The notes: a model not told the origin generated them from the letters alone. A DNA stretch of 64,000 nucleotides from a candidate division LCP-89 bacterium B3_LCP (GCA_005223185.1 NJBN01000008.1:1-64000), one strand, 5' to 3'. Shown: positions 10,301 to 18,928, counted from the first letter of the stretch. Translations and numbers: made by a program.

Positions 10301-11471
10301 CAATGCCGATGCCGCATTTGCCAACTTTGCCAACTATCCCATACCTTCGTGCATGGGACCGACTGGTTTGATTGCTGGATTCTGGGATGATTTGATTACC
10401 GGTTCAAACGGATACGTCTTTGCAAAGGATGACACAGAAAACCACCGTGTTATAATCGAATGGTCTCGCATGCGGAATATGGATGATACCTGGGTCAGAG
10501 AAACATTTGAAATTATTCTCTTCGATCCGGTTCATTACCCGACTCCTACTGGTGATGGCGAGATCCTCTTTCAGTACTATGACATTACCGAAACCAGTGG
10601 TGATCCGCAAGACAATCCCTACTCCACAGTGGGCATCCAAAGCCCGGATCATCAGGACGGTATAGAAGTCGTTTACTGGAATACTTATAACGATCCAACG
10701 GTGGCACATGTACAAAACGGTCGAGCTTATCTCTTTACTACCGACTTCGATTACACTCCACCTGGTGCTCCCGAGATGGTAGTAGAAGTTGACTATGTTT
10801 CCGGTTCGCCAGTACCTGCAGGTGGAGGTAACCTTTACTACGGCATCTGGGGTGAAAATCAGGGCACAACGGCCATTGATTATGACATCTGGATTGACAA
10901 GATTTACGAAAGTAGCGACACTACCACGCTTATCTTGCGTGAAATAACAAATTACCAACCCGGATGGCAAATCAACCGCCCGGACGCCTGGTATCCGATT
11001 CCTAGCAATTGGCCCGGTGGTAGCTATGAACTCCGAATCTATTCTGGGTGGCATCCGGAATACGACGTTTGGGATACAGATGCTTTCTCCTGGTCGAAGT
11101 CTGGTGCGGTTGACCTTGATTTCGACTTTGAAGCCAATCTACCTACATGCAGTTTCCCAGATCCGTTTGAAATAGTAACCGAGACGAAAACTGCAACGGT
11201 AATACCGACCGAGTATGAGCTGTTGAGTAACTATCCCAATCCGTTCAATCCGGTTACTAACATTAGTTTTGCTCTGCCTGAGGACGGTAAAGTAAATCTG
11301 GCGATTTACAACATATCCGGCGCCCTGGTGGAAACCCTTGTGGATGGACACAGAACAGCAGGCGTCCACGACGTGACATTCGATGCATCCGACGTGGCTT
11401 CTGGAATCTACTTCTACAAGCTGAATGTGGGTGATTTCAACGCCACCGGCAAGATGGTGCTGATGAAGTAA
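7338..11471 (+). CDS. Gingipain-like (peptidase C25 family) secreted giant protein with sorting domain
   Basis: 1377 residues from ATG 7338, chosen over ATG 7323 because GGGAG (7325-7329) gives a proper ribosome-binding site. Signal peptide MKIRQIMICLVVLLLGLTVAHA. Residues about 25-225 resemble the C25 propeptide. About 240-560 is a C25 core (GSYLIVCENN, VLLFGDTAGDYSLPG, VAVGRLPADDDYEA). The expected catalytic Cys is present as TITCDTGGF (Cys468), but the catalytic His of the family's GHG motif is replaced: NYRGYWGM (Tyr440). CARDB-like beta domains follow (PGETVELPLTFKNFG; LSPGETSDFVLEVGN), then a further beta-sandwich, and a C-terminal YPNPFNPVTNISFALP sorting module ending KMVLMK. Probably exported by type IX secretion. 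Proteolytic activity is doubtful given the missing His. Confidence 0.85.
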   Translation: MKIRQIMICLVVLLLGLTVAHAEYLQLRADVQDDRSQINVLQHDNNQVQIEVRLAGLELFEGALDGRNWDRVMIPGGGFNLELGCPEVPHFTRLLAIPDRSGARVEFEALETTVLTGIDLMPAQGVEPEEHEKHKTASSYDEGVYSQDALYPVIEAVTGEPAIIRGLRVIPVQMNPIRYNPVTGELHIIHRYKITIHFEGTDLRNVPQRPMRSVSRAWYRTMGNMIMNLDQQGLDEIKLGSYLIVCENNNNLVDNLLPALVDWKIRKGHTVAIETFSPGSSNNTIKNIIQNAYNTWEVPPEYVLLFGDTAGDYSLPGWSPDGIDHPYSQLDGGDILADVAVGRLPADDDYEAAVMINKVLFYEKMPYTANSDWYHQGCLVAGSSSGGFSSIMTNRWIKARMVDREYTRIDTFWHWMSGSVATTLNNAINDGVLYVNYRGYWGMENFTTSMINSLTNGRKLPFVVTITCDTGGFDGYSESFMERFSNVGSPTTPKGAIGAIGTATTGTHTKYNNTVADGIYAGIFDEGITQPGNALNRGKLEMYNAYQAHQSGTVENYSKWNALAGDPGLELFTHAIQYMECTIPTTVSWGENSLTLAVSETGVGALEDAVVCFYKEYDLHDVGLTDAAGQITLPLDLISAGNVKITITKQNFYPIVDSLDVVQAAVAVGYYDHSVDDDNNGTSSGDNDGIINPGETVELPLTFKNFGSSTTATSVSVTATESDDFATLGDDFETFPNISAGSTANSQDDLDIDIAADCPNGHVIQLILDTQTDQGSWDGLLELEVVSYDMMVRSAYATGSDTLLSPGETSDFVLEVGNIGDKTASSLSATVTSLSSYVTVNDDYASFGTVNVGVTATCSGNPFNLTASEETPPGFLANLEVVFTSSTGATQTDTITIALGVKTMNDPSGPDEYGYYCFDNSDYAYPKAPTYDWVEIDPSYGGSGFQLVIYDSYENDDMSITLPLPFTFRYYGEDVDVITVCSNGWISSNADAAFANFANYPIPSCMGPTGLIAGFWDDLITGSNGYVFAKDDTENHRVIIEWSRMRNMDDTWVRETFEIILFDPVHYPTPTGDGEILFQYYDITETSGDPQDNPYSTVGIQSPDHQDGIEVVYWNTYNDPTVAHVQNGRAYLFTTDFDYTPPGAPEMVVEVDYVSGSPVPAGGGNLYYGIWGENQGTTAIDYDIWIDKIYESSDTTTLILREITNYQPGWQINRPDAWYPIPSNWPGGSYELRIYSGWHPEYDVWDTDAFSWSKSGAVDLDFDFEANLPTCSFPDPFEIVTETKTATVIPTEYELLSNYPNPFNPVTNISFALPEDGKVNLAIYNISGALVETLVDGHRTAGVHDVTFDASDVASGIYFYKLNVGDFNATGKMVLMK

Positions 11472-11491
11472 AACTGATGGAAAGATGAAAT

Positions 11492-11523
11492 AATAAAAGG
11501 CGATTACTGAATCGCCTTTTATT
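11492..11523. terminator. Strong, bidirectional hairpin terminator
   Basis: Perfect 14-bp stem AATAAAAGGCGATT / AATCGCCTTTTATT with an ACTG loop. The A-run on one side and T-run on the other let it work on both strands: after the C25-like gene on plus and after the tRNA on minus. Confidence 0.85.
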
Positions 11524-11601
11524 ATGTGCAATATTAATTTCTACTTTCGCGGGGCTGGTTTATTCTTGATGAAAATAATTATTATCAGCCGCTCGCTTTT
11601 G

Positions 11602-11674
11602 CTCCTCGGGAGGGACTTGAACCCCCAGCCTAGTGGTTAACAGCCACCCGCTCTACCAATTGAGCTACCGAGGA
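11602..11674 (-). tRNA. tRNA-Asn(GTT)
   Basis: On the minus strand the 73-base sequence folds as a complete cloverleaf: acceptor TCCTCGG/CCGAGGA, D-arm GCTC..GAGC, anticodon loop CTGTTAA with anticodon GTT, T-arm with GGTTCAAGTCC, discriminator G. The 3' CCA is not encoded (next bases read CAA). The sequence closely follows the bacterial tRNA-Asn pattern. Confidence 0.95.
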
Positions 11675-11699
11675 AAGTAAACTAATTATTCTTGCTTTC

Positions 11700-11775
11700 T
11701 CAATTAAAGATTTGAACCCCCATCAGTCGGCTTAGTAATAACAGCCAGCCGCTCTACCAATTGAGCTAGTTAAGA
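11700..11775 (-). pseudogene. Decayed tRNA copy (tRNA-Asn-like)
   Basis: Just upstream of tRNA-Asn on the same strand lies a second tRNA-like sequence that keeps the D-arm block (AGCTCAATTGGTAGAGCGG), a GGCTGTTA anticodon region and GGGGGTTCAAAT of the T-arm. The acceptor ends no longer pair properly (TCTTAAC versus TTTAATTGA) and the anticodon stem is broken. It looks like a tandem duplicate of the neighbouring tRNA that has degenerated. Confidence 0.7.
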
Positions 11776-11906
11776 ATTCGCATAATTTAATATTTTTAAG
11801 TTCACTTGTCAAGTAAAGAAAGGAAAACTTACTTCAATGATTATTTTACATGCTTCAATAAATAATATATTGTTATAATATGAAACACAGTTATCTTGTG
11901 CTATGA

Positions 11907-11936
11907 AAAGAATGCTGGCAACTGCCAGCATTCTTT
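11907..11936 (-). terminator. Hairpin terminator of the IclR-type gene
   Basis: Inverted repeat AAAGAATGCTGGCA / TGCCAGCATTCTTT, 12 bases beyond the stop of the minus-strand regulator gene, with T-rich sequence following on the minus strand. Confidence 0.75.
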
Positions 11937-11948
11937 AAGTTGATTATT

Positions 11949-12731
11949 TTAGGGCTGGATATAACCGAGTCGCCGCGAAACTTCATCCGCAGATTTCTGT
12001 ACCAATTTTGCATATTTGGTACTGGTTGTTTTTGTACCGCGATGCGCTGGCCAGAAAATGTCGATCAATCCCACAATTTCGCCCGATTCGCCACGAACAG
12101 GAGCGGCCACATTGTTGATGTTCTCATCATCGATCTGGCTCTTGTCGTAGGCGTAGCCCGTTTCTCTAACTTGACCTAAGTCCTTGCGGAGCTGAGAAAA
12201 GGAATAGGATTTATCGTCCAGGACGGTTTTCCGTCCTTTGTCATCCATCAATTCCTTGATTTCACTATCAGTCAAGTTAGCGAGGAATACCTTCCCCGCT
12301 GCAGTCCTGGACAATGAAACGGATTCACCCAGGTGAGTACGTACCTGGACCGGTTTTGAGGTTAGAACCTCATCACATACAATCAGGCGCGCAGAATCGT
12401 GATCCGGGACGATAAATCTCGCCGATTCTCCGGTTTCCTCTACTAATTTATCCAGGAAAGGCGCGACTGTTTTTGTTGGGCTTACATTGTTTAGAACTCT
12501 GCGTGAAATTTCAAATAATTTGAAACTCAGGCGATAACGCCCCTTCCGCTGATCCTGTACAACGTATTGCTCATGAACGAGTGTTGTGCAAATCCGGTGA
12601 ACGGTACTTTTATTCATATTTACGCGATCACCGATTTCGGTCACTCCCAAACCTTCGACTTCATCAGCAAGAACATCCATGATAGCCAGAGATTTGATGA
12701 GAGACTGTACTAAATGATAAGTTGGTGCCAT
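11949..12731 (-). CDS. IclR-family transcriptional regulator
   Basis: 260 residues, start supported by AGAGAG upstream on the minus strand. The N-terminal winged helix (about 8-70) reads LVQSLIKSLAIMDVLADEVEGLGVTEIGDRVNMNKSTVHRICTTL, the standard IclR HTH pattern. The C-terminal effector domain (about 80-255) contains SARFIVPDHDSARLIVCDE, the SRTAAGKVFLA motif and APVRGESGEIVGLIDI. IclR proteins bind a small organic acid or aromatic ligand and usually repress nearby catabolic genes. Here no catabolic operon is adjacent, so the target is unknown. It stands alone between the tRNA and the repeat protein gene. Confidence 0.92.
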   Translation of the reverse strand: MAPTYHLVQSLIKSLAIMDVLADEVEGLGVTEIGDRVNMNKSTVHRICTTLVHEQYVVQDQRKGRYRLSFKLFEISRRVLNNVSPTKTVAPFLDKLVEETGESARFIVPDHDSARLIVCDEVLTSKPVQVRTHLGESVSLSRTAAGKVFLANLTDSEIKELMDDKGRKTVLDDKSYSFSQLRKDLGQVRETGYAYDKSQIDDENINNVAAPVRGESGEIVGLIDIFWPAHRGTKTTSTKYAKLVQKSADEVSRRLGYIQP

Positions 12732-12889
12732 TTTCTCTCTCTTCTCTTAGATTAGATTTAATTAATTTTATTTATCTGATAGATATAATATATTAAAATT
12801 AAATTAAGAACTCAAGTACTTATTTTAAAATCTATTTTACCAAAAAAGTTTTCTCTGTAGCATAAAACTTGCAATATATCTAATAGAAT

Positions 12890-12912
12890 GGGGCGCTGTC
12901 TGGCAGCGCCCC
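12890..12912 (-). terminator. Hairpin after the repeat-protein gene
   Basis: Perfect 9-bp stem GGGGCGCTG / CAGCGCCCC with a 5-base loop, 9 bases beyond the minus-strand stop. The T-tract is poor (ATTCTATT), so termination may be weak. Confidence 0.55.
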
Positions 12913-12921
12913 GAAAAACTC

Positions 12922-15900
12922 CTATTTCAACAGCACAATTTTTTGTTGCTGTGTTTTGCTTTCAGCTTCAAGTTGCACTAAGTAGAGACCAGACGCAAAC
13001 CCATTGGCATTCCAGCTAATTTGCTCAATGCCTGCCTGACGCCATCCCTCTTCGACAACATCTACTAATCTGCCGGAAATATCATAAATCGCGACTTTGA
13101 CGAAAGCCGGTTTCTGCATTTCCAACAGAAATCTTACCTCAGGGTTGAAAGGGTTGGGATAGGGTGTATGAAGTTTAAAGGCAAATGGCACTGTTTCCCT
13201 ATCACCCTCAGGCGCAATACCCACTTCATAACCATTCAGACGCTGCATGTACAGATCGACAACTTCTTCCTTGCCTGATGCACGCTTGTCAAGCCAGATA
13301 CAGATCATTCCATCCGATCCGTCATTCACAGCAACGGGGTTTGTCTGTTTCTGGTAAGCATCGTTCATTACATTGCCATCCTCAACCCAGACAAATTCAT
13401 CTTCAAGATTCCCATTGGCATCGAGGTGCACGCCATAGATGTCAGAGCTTGGAACCTGCCGGAAATCTCCCCAGACAGTGTAACTTCCACCCAATCCATC
13501 GGCGATAATATAGGGACTTGCCTGATCACCAACCGCTCCGCAAAATATTATCCCGTTGGGGTCGAAGAGGAAATTGCCATTCACGTCCATTTTCTGAATA
13601 TACAGGTCTGTATTTACACCGCTGCGGTAATCTTCCCAGATGATATAGTAGTTTCCCGCACCGTCAGAAGCCCAGTCTATAGATGACTGGTCGTTAGCCG
13701 CATCGCACAGTACACGCCCATTAGGTTCAAATTGAGGAGTGCCACTGGCGTCAACCTTTTGAACGTATAAATCCCTGGCGCCATCACGCTCATCTTCCCA
13801 AAGGAAGATAGCTCCATTTATGCCTAAACTGATTACGCGGGGATTCAATTGATGGTCAGTTGTGTCACAAACGACAATTCCATCAGCGCCCCAAACCAGG
13901 TTCCCAGTTCCATCCACCCACTGAGCGCCAATGTTGAAGTCTTCTGAACCATTTTCATAGCAGATATAAGCGCCCCCCGCGCCATCAGAAGCCATGTCTT
14001 TTAATTCATCGTCGTTATCGGTGTTGATTATTTCAACCGACCACTGAACAGTGCCTGAATTATCCAAACGTGCTGCACTCACATGCGAAAGATACCAGAT
14101 GTTGTATTCACCCCAGGCAGTTACTACACCACCACCGCCGTCTTCGACGACTTGAGGCGTATTCTGTGCTCTGATGTATTCTGATACGTACACACCTGCT
14201 GGTTCCCAGTCTAAAGAACCATTAGCATCGATCTTCTGTGCATAGATCTGAGATGAAGCAGAATTACTGTCCCGGTGATCCTCCCATACTGCAATGGCGC
14301 CTGTGCCACCATCACTGCAGGCATCGACCCATTCCTGTCCCTTTACCTCTGTGTATTCAGGATTGGGACAGATTCGTTCGCCGCCGTCATCCAGATAGGT
14401 ATTTCCATTGCCATCGACAATCTGCATAAAAGCAGCAGCGCCGGCAGTGCCATCACGCTGATCTTGATAGAAGATGAAAATTTTGCCATCATTGTTATTA
14501 ATTAGTACGGGATTCTCAGCATTCCCGGAAATCCCCCATACCAGTGTATCCCCATCCACCGCCAGAGTCGGCGTACCAGCCGTGTTATCAAGCTGTTGAT
14601 ACCAAATCCCTTTGGAGCCGGTTCTCTCATCAGCCCAGGCTAAGAAGGAATAATCCGAAAAAGCGCGGATCAAAGGCTTTTCCTGCAAACCGTCTGCCTG
14701 GCATACCGGCATACCTCCCTCATCCGCTGCTGTCCAGAGAGTATGACCTTCAGAATCCAGGCGCTGGGCAAAGATGTCAGTTGTCGTGGCGTTTTCCCAA
14801 CTGCATACTGCGCCGCCAGTTCCGTCTGCGTTGGCCCGAGCCTGTCGCTGGTTTTCCTGTGCACCGGATTCGGTACAGACGGGCATACCTTCCGCATCCC
14901 AGAGCAGGGTGCCGTTTGCATCAACTTTCTGTGCGTAAATATCGTTTTGCAGAGGGTCATTACGCGTATCCAACCAGATTATGATAGCGTTACCTGAACC
15001 ATCAGCAACAATACGCGGTTCAATCTGATTCTGTGCGAGGGTGATTAACGGCTTGCCCTGCGGTTCGGGGAATGCCATCGTTCCGTTGGACAACACGTGA
15101 TGGAAGTAGAGGTCGCCATCAGATCCTTCGCGTTCATCTTCCCAGACAATGTACGCTCCGTCAGCGTCGTCAGGACACAATTTCGGTGAATTCTGATGTC
15201 CTGTCGTATCGCAAACCGCTACACCTTCCGGATCCCAGGCGACTATGGCATCCATAGTGACATGCTGAATAAATATATTATTTAAAGTATTTTGTGGGTT
15301 GATATTATCCATCCAGCCCACCAAAGCGCCGCCTGCTCCGTCAGTATCCACGGTCAGTTGCCGCTGTCCACCGGAAGAGCGCTTGACTTCCAAACCATCC
15401 GCAGGCCATTCGGGCGGAATCGTTCCATCAGCGGTTACCCTGATTGCGTATATATCACCTTCATTACCGTTGCGCAATTCGTTCCATAAAACAACTGCGC
15501 CACCTTCGGTATCAGCGACAATGCGGAATACCGCTGGAGAATCGAAATCGCCAGTTGAAAGCAGATAACCTTGCGGAGCCCACTGGACTATACCATTGGC
15601 ATTAACTTTCTGTGCGTACAGGTCGCCTTTTTCCGTGTCGTTGCGGAAATCATTCCAGATGAAGATGAAATCACCGTTAGTGGTAGGAATCAACGCTGGG
15701 TCTTCTTGACGCCCCGGAGCGCTGACTATTTGTACTCCTTCATTGCCCCACAAGATATTTCCATTGGAGTCAACCCGCTGTGCATAGACGTCGCGGTCGC
15801 CAAAGCGCGTATCCGACCAGGCATAGACTACGCTGCCATCGGACGTCTTCTCTGCCGCACGTTGCCATTCAATATGATAGCCCTGTCTGACGGAAACCCC

Positions 15901-15996
15901 TTCAGAATCCCACATCATAGGACCGATATCTCCACTGGCGGTCATAAAGCTAATTGCCAACAGAACTGTAACCCCCAAGCAGTAACGCTTCCTCAT
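12922..15996 (-). CDS. Secreted repeat protein (about 16 repeats) with T9SS-type sorting domain
   Basis: 1024 residues from the ATG at 15996, preferred over the ATG nine codons upstream because AAGGA lies 9 bases before it. Signal peptide MRKRYCLGVTVLLAISFMTASG. The body is about sixteen imperfect repeats of roughly 50-60 residues with core D.YAQKVDANG...W...G..VC....Q..P....DG.GG....WED.R.G. Examples are DVYAQRVDSNGNILW, DIYAQKVDANGTLLW and DLYVQKVDASG. The spacing suggests a beta-propeller or a stacked beta solenoid. The Asp/Asn-rich turns could bind calcium, which is inference. The C-terminus LHTPYPNPFNPEVRFLLEM...QKIVLLK is a sorting module. Likely cell-surface adhesin or structural protein; no catalytic motif seen. 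Confidence 0.8.
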   Translation of the reverse strand: MRKRYCLGVTVLLAISFMTASGDIGPMMWDSEGVSVRQGYHIEWQRAAEKTSDGSVVYAWSDTRFGDRDVYAQRVDSNGNILWGNEGVQIVSAPGRQEDPALIPTTNGDFIFIWNDFRNDTEKGDLYAQKVNANGIVQWAPQGYLLSTGDFDSPAVFRIVADTEGGAVVLWNELRNGNEGDIYAIRVTADGTIPPEWPADGLEVKRSSGGQRQLTVDTDGAGGALVGWMDNINPQNTLNNIFIQHVTMDAIVAWDPEGVAVCDTTGHQNSPKLCPDDADGAYIVWEDEREGSDGDLYFHHVLSNGTMAFPEPQGKPLITLAQNQIEPRIVADGSGNAIIIWLDTRNDPLQNDIYAQKVDANGTLLWDAEGMPVCTESGAQENQRQARANADGTGGAVCSWENATTTDIFAQRLDSEGHTLWTAADEGGMPVCQADGLQEKPLIRAFSDYSFLAWADERTGSKGIWYQQLDNTAGTPTLAVDGDTLVWGISGNAENPVLINNNDGKIFIFYQDQRDGTAGAAAFMQIVDGNGNTYLDDGGERICPNPEYTEVKGQEWVDACSDGGTGAIAVWEDHRDSNSASSQIYAQKIDANGSLDWEPAGVYVSEYIRAQNTPQVVEDGGGGVVTAWGEYNIWYLSHVSAARLDNSGTVQWSVEIINTDNDDELKDMASDGAGGAYICYENGSEDFNIGAQWVDGTGNLVWGADGIVVCDTTDHQLNPRVISLGINGAIFLWEDERDGARDLYVQKVDASGTPQFEPNGRVLCDAANDQSSIDWASDGAGNYYIIWEDYRSGVNTDLYIQKMDVNGNFLFDPNGIIFCGAVGDQASPYIIADGLGGSYTVWGDFRQVPSSDIYGVHLDANGNLEDEFVWVEDGNVMNDAYQKQTNPVAVNDGSDGMICIWLDKRASGKEEVVDLYMQRLNGYEVGIAPEGDRETVPFAFKLHTPYPNPFNPEVRFLLEMQKPAFVKVAIYDISGRLVDVVEEGWRQAGIEQISWNANGFASGLYLVQLEAESKTQQQKIVLLK

Positions 15997-16270
15997 GGTT
16001 TTATTCCTTATTTTATTTGACATAGATTCTACGTTTTACCAACACGAAAGTTTCTAAAGAACCGGACAGATGCATCTTTTGCAAGTGAAAGAAAATCGTG
16101 CTTGGAAAAACTTCAATTTAATGCATTTGTTAACATAACGCAAGAGATATGCCTGAAAAGTTAGAACATTTCCGAATGAGAAATGGTTTGCATACTAACT
16201 TAGAGTTTTTTATCTTAGTTCAAGGATATACATTGGCGTTCAAACAAATGCAGTGCGAATTCTGATCTAA

Positions 16271-18928
16271 ATGATTCCGCTAAAATCCTCAAATTCATCT
16301 ATGCCACCTTCCTTCTGGAATGGCCGTTTGTTGCCGTTATGTTTAATGCTGACGTCTGCAATGTGGTTATTTAAACTGCCCATTTATCTTCCTGTATCCG
16401 CATTCCCATTTTCCCGGATAATAGGCATCATTATCCTCATTCTCCTCTTCATGAGGGTGTTAAGTAGAAATCGGGAGCCCTGGACGGAAAGATTATTAGA
16501 GCCCCGTTGGGCGCCACTCCTCGGTGCAGCAGTAAGTATGGCTGCTTTCCTTTATCTTCCCGATCCCTATAATATTGGTTTACTTCCACTGGTTGTCGGC
16601 TGGATCATTTTACCCTTTACCCGGCGTCATTCCATCGGCAGATATACGGGAACTGTGATTCTGCAGTTTGGCCTACTACTCGTTTTCAGCGCGGCGGTAT
16701 TGCCCTTTATAATCGCATGGTCAGCGCGAATACACGAACTGTCCCTGCTATCAACTATATTCACTCCGCTGCTTTCTTGGGGATTAACCGCAGTTGGCAT
16801 TGCGGTAAATTTCGCTGACGGTACACTCCAACTCTCAACTTTTGAAGATGTTATCTCCCAATCACTGAGTAGTGAAAAGGTGCTGCCACTTCCTCTAATC
16901 CTTTTTACAGCTCTCTGGTCCATGTTCATCGTTCTGCGCAGTGAACACAGCAGGTTGGAAAGGCTGGTCTTCTTCTGGATAATCAGCTTTTCATATACCT
17001 TCTGCCGCTATGCGATTTTATTCCTCGTAACCATCGAGAGGGTTAATCCTTCCTGGTATTGGGATCCTCTAATGATACTCGTCTCACTGGTTCCTCTGGT
17101 AGCTTTGACGAAGGAACCGGATGATTTACCCTCCAAAAGAACACCATCCAATCAATCCACCAGAGCAGGCAAAACACCAAGGTGGAGCTTTTTTATGGGA
17201 TTGGCTTTCGGCATTTCAATTATATTCGCCTTCAGTTTCAGAGATCCGGGGAAACCATCGTATGGCAGCGTATTGATAAACGAACATGGCTCCGACTGGG
17301 AATGGACCACTGAGCCTTTAGATACTGTTAATTTCAGTGAGAAAACCACCTATAACTACTATTGTCTGGCACAATTCCTGGATTACTTCTATCAGGTTGA
17401 TGCTAACTTCGAACCGCTTTCAACTGAACGGTTGAAGAACGTGGACGTTCTGATCCTGAAAACCCCCACGCAGGCTTTTAACGATGAAGAGATCGCCGCA
17501 GTTGTGGAATTTGTAGAGCGGGGGGGAGGATTGTGGGTCATCGGTGATCATACCAACGTTTTCGGCAGTTCCAGTTACTTAAATCCTCTGTTGAAACGAT
17601 TTGGACTAAAGCTCAATTATGATTCAACGCATGACCTGCAGACTGGCAAACTGAGTCTATACCGAAAACCGTCAATCTTTGCCCATCCAACAGTTCAACA
17701 TCTTCCTCATTATCTTTTCGCAACGTCTTGCACGATTTCCGCGCCCTGGAGGGCGGATGGCGCCATCATAGGATACGGTCTGCGGTCTGATAAGTTAGAT
17801 TATTCTCAGAAGAACTTCTTCCCTGACCGTTCCCGTAAGCTTTTCGATAACGGCTTTGGAATTTTTCTGCAACAAGCGGCGCTCAACTTTGGTAAAGGAC
17901 GCATTTTACTCTACACTGACAGCACCACTTTCTCCAATTTCTTCACCTTTATCAAGGGGAAACCTGAACTTATATTGGGCTCCATAAGCTGGCTGAATAG
18001 AACCAACTATTTAGGTTGGATTAAGAGTGTGGCGTTGGTTACGGCAATACTATTTTTATTAGCCATTATCTTAACTTCAAGGTGGAATGGCGCTTCCTTT
18101 GCAGGAATGTTGTTGGGTTTGATCATATCCACATGGTCAGTTCAGACCATATCTATAAAGACATATCCACTTCCAGAACCCACAAAAGACGTCCCCTGGG
18201 TGAACTTTGAAAGAGAGCATTCTGGCTACTTTCTACCCACCTTACGTTTAGCAGAAAAAGGCGATAAATCCTATCTGACGTTCTTCGTCTGGACTCAGCG
18301 CGTGGGCGCTGTCCCCCGCGAAATGGATGATCTCTCAGAAGCTGCTGCCCAGAAATATCCGATGGTTATGATAGATCCAGCAGCTCCCTTTACCGATGTC
18401 GAGAGGAGGGAACTGCAACGCTACCTTCAGCGTGGCGGCAAGCTTCTCTTAATTAATAGTGCGGACAACATTCCGGAAGCTGCCAACCAACTGCTGATGG
18501 AATATGGTGTTGAATTAATTGTCCACCCAGTTTTATCAGATTTTGTCTCCACGCTTACATTGGCGGGCAGGCAGTTTCCTCTGGTGATTGACGGTGAGTA
18601 TTCTTCAATCAGAGGAGGAACCCCATTCCTGAAGTCAGATCAGGGCGACGTTATCGGTGTTACCCTACCGGTGGGGAAGGGTAAAATATGGGTGTTCTCC
18701 TGCGGTCATCTGTTCCGTAACGAATTCATGGGGCACACCACCGTTACGCCTGACGAAGGTTTGAAAGCGCTGTACAGGATAGAATTCGATTTGATCAGAG
18801 ACCTTATCTTCCAAACGGAAGCTGAATCTTTAGGGGAAATACAGAAAACTAAAAACGATAATCTTAGTGATGAGGCGGATGGTGGGCAGACTACAGATCC
18901 GGTCATGCCCTTTGGCGGGATGAATTAG
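16271..18928 (+). CDS. Large membrane protein with two GATase1-like (DUF4350-type) domains
   Basis: 885 residues. The N-terminal third (about 15-275) carries six to eight hydrophobic helices. A soluble domain near 391-460 (DVLILKTPTQAFNDEEIAAV, GGGLWVIGDHTNVFG) has the strand/helix pattern of class I glutamine-amidotransferase-like or DUF4350 domains without a catalytic Cys. Two more helices lie near 582-626. A second similar domain follows at about 697-740 (VMIDPAAPFTDVERRELQ, GGKLLLINS), then KGKIWVFSCGHLFRNEFMG near 802-821. GldG-like and DUF4350 proteins have comparable architectures, but I do not recognise this one. The stop overlaps the stop of the convergent glycosyltransferase gene. 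Start weakly supported (no clear RBS). Confidence 0.65.
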   Translation: MIPLKSSNSSMPPSFWNGRLLPLCLMLTSAMWLFKLPIYLPVSAFPFSRIIGIIILILLFMRVLSRNREPWTERLLEPRWAPLLGAAVSMAAFLYLPDPYNIGLLPLVVGWIILPFTRRHSIGRYTGTVILQFGLLLVFSAAVLPFIIAWSARIHELSLLSTIFTPLLSWGLTAVGIAVNFADGTLQLSTFEDVISQSLSSEKVLPLPLILFTALWSMFIVLRSEHSRLERLVFFWIISFSYTFCRYAILFLVTIERVNPSWYWDPLMILVSLVPLVALTKEPDDLPSKRTPSNQSTRAGKTPRWSFFMGLAFGISIIFAFSFRDPGKPSYGSVLINEHGSDWEWTTEPLDTVNFSEKTTYNYYCLAQFLDYFYQVDANFEPLSTERLKNVDVLILKTPTQAFNDEEIAAVVEFVERGGGLWVIGDHTNVFGSSSYLNPLLKRFGLKLNYDSTHDLQTGKLSLYRKPSIFAHPTVQHLPHYLFATSCTISAPWRADGAIIGYGLRSDKLDYSQKNFFPDRSRKLFDNGFGIFLQQAALNFGKGRILLYTDSTTFSNFFTFIKGKPELILGSISWLNRTNYLGWIKSVALVTAILFLLAIILTSRWNGASFAGMLLGLIISTWSVQTISIKTYPLPEPTKDVPWVNFEREHSGYFLPTLRLAEKGDKSYLTFFVWTQRVGAVPREMDDLSEAAAQKYPMVMIDPAAPFTDVERRELQRYLQRGGKLLLINSADNIPEAANQLLMEYGVELIVHPVLSDFVSTLTLAGRQFPLVIDGEYSSIRGGTPFLKSDQGDVIGVTLPVGKGKIWVFSCGHLFRNEFMGHTTVTPDEGLKALYRIEFDLIRDLIFQTEAESLGEIQKTKNDNLSDEADGGQTTDPVMPFGGMN

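Noticed and set aside
10404-11054. 216-codon minus-strand ORF
   Set aside because: Lies entirely opposite the C25-like gene, has no recognisable domain and no ribosome-binding site; a shadow ORF.
11700-11775. Second functional tRNA gene
   Set aside because: Acceptor and anticodon stems do not close.
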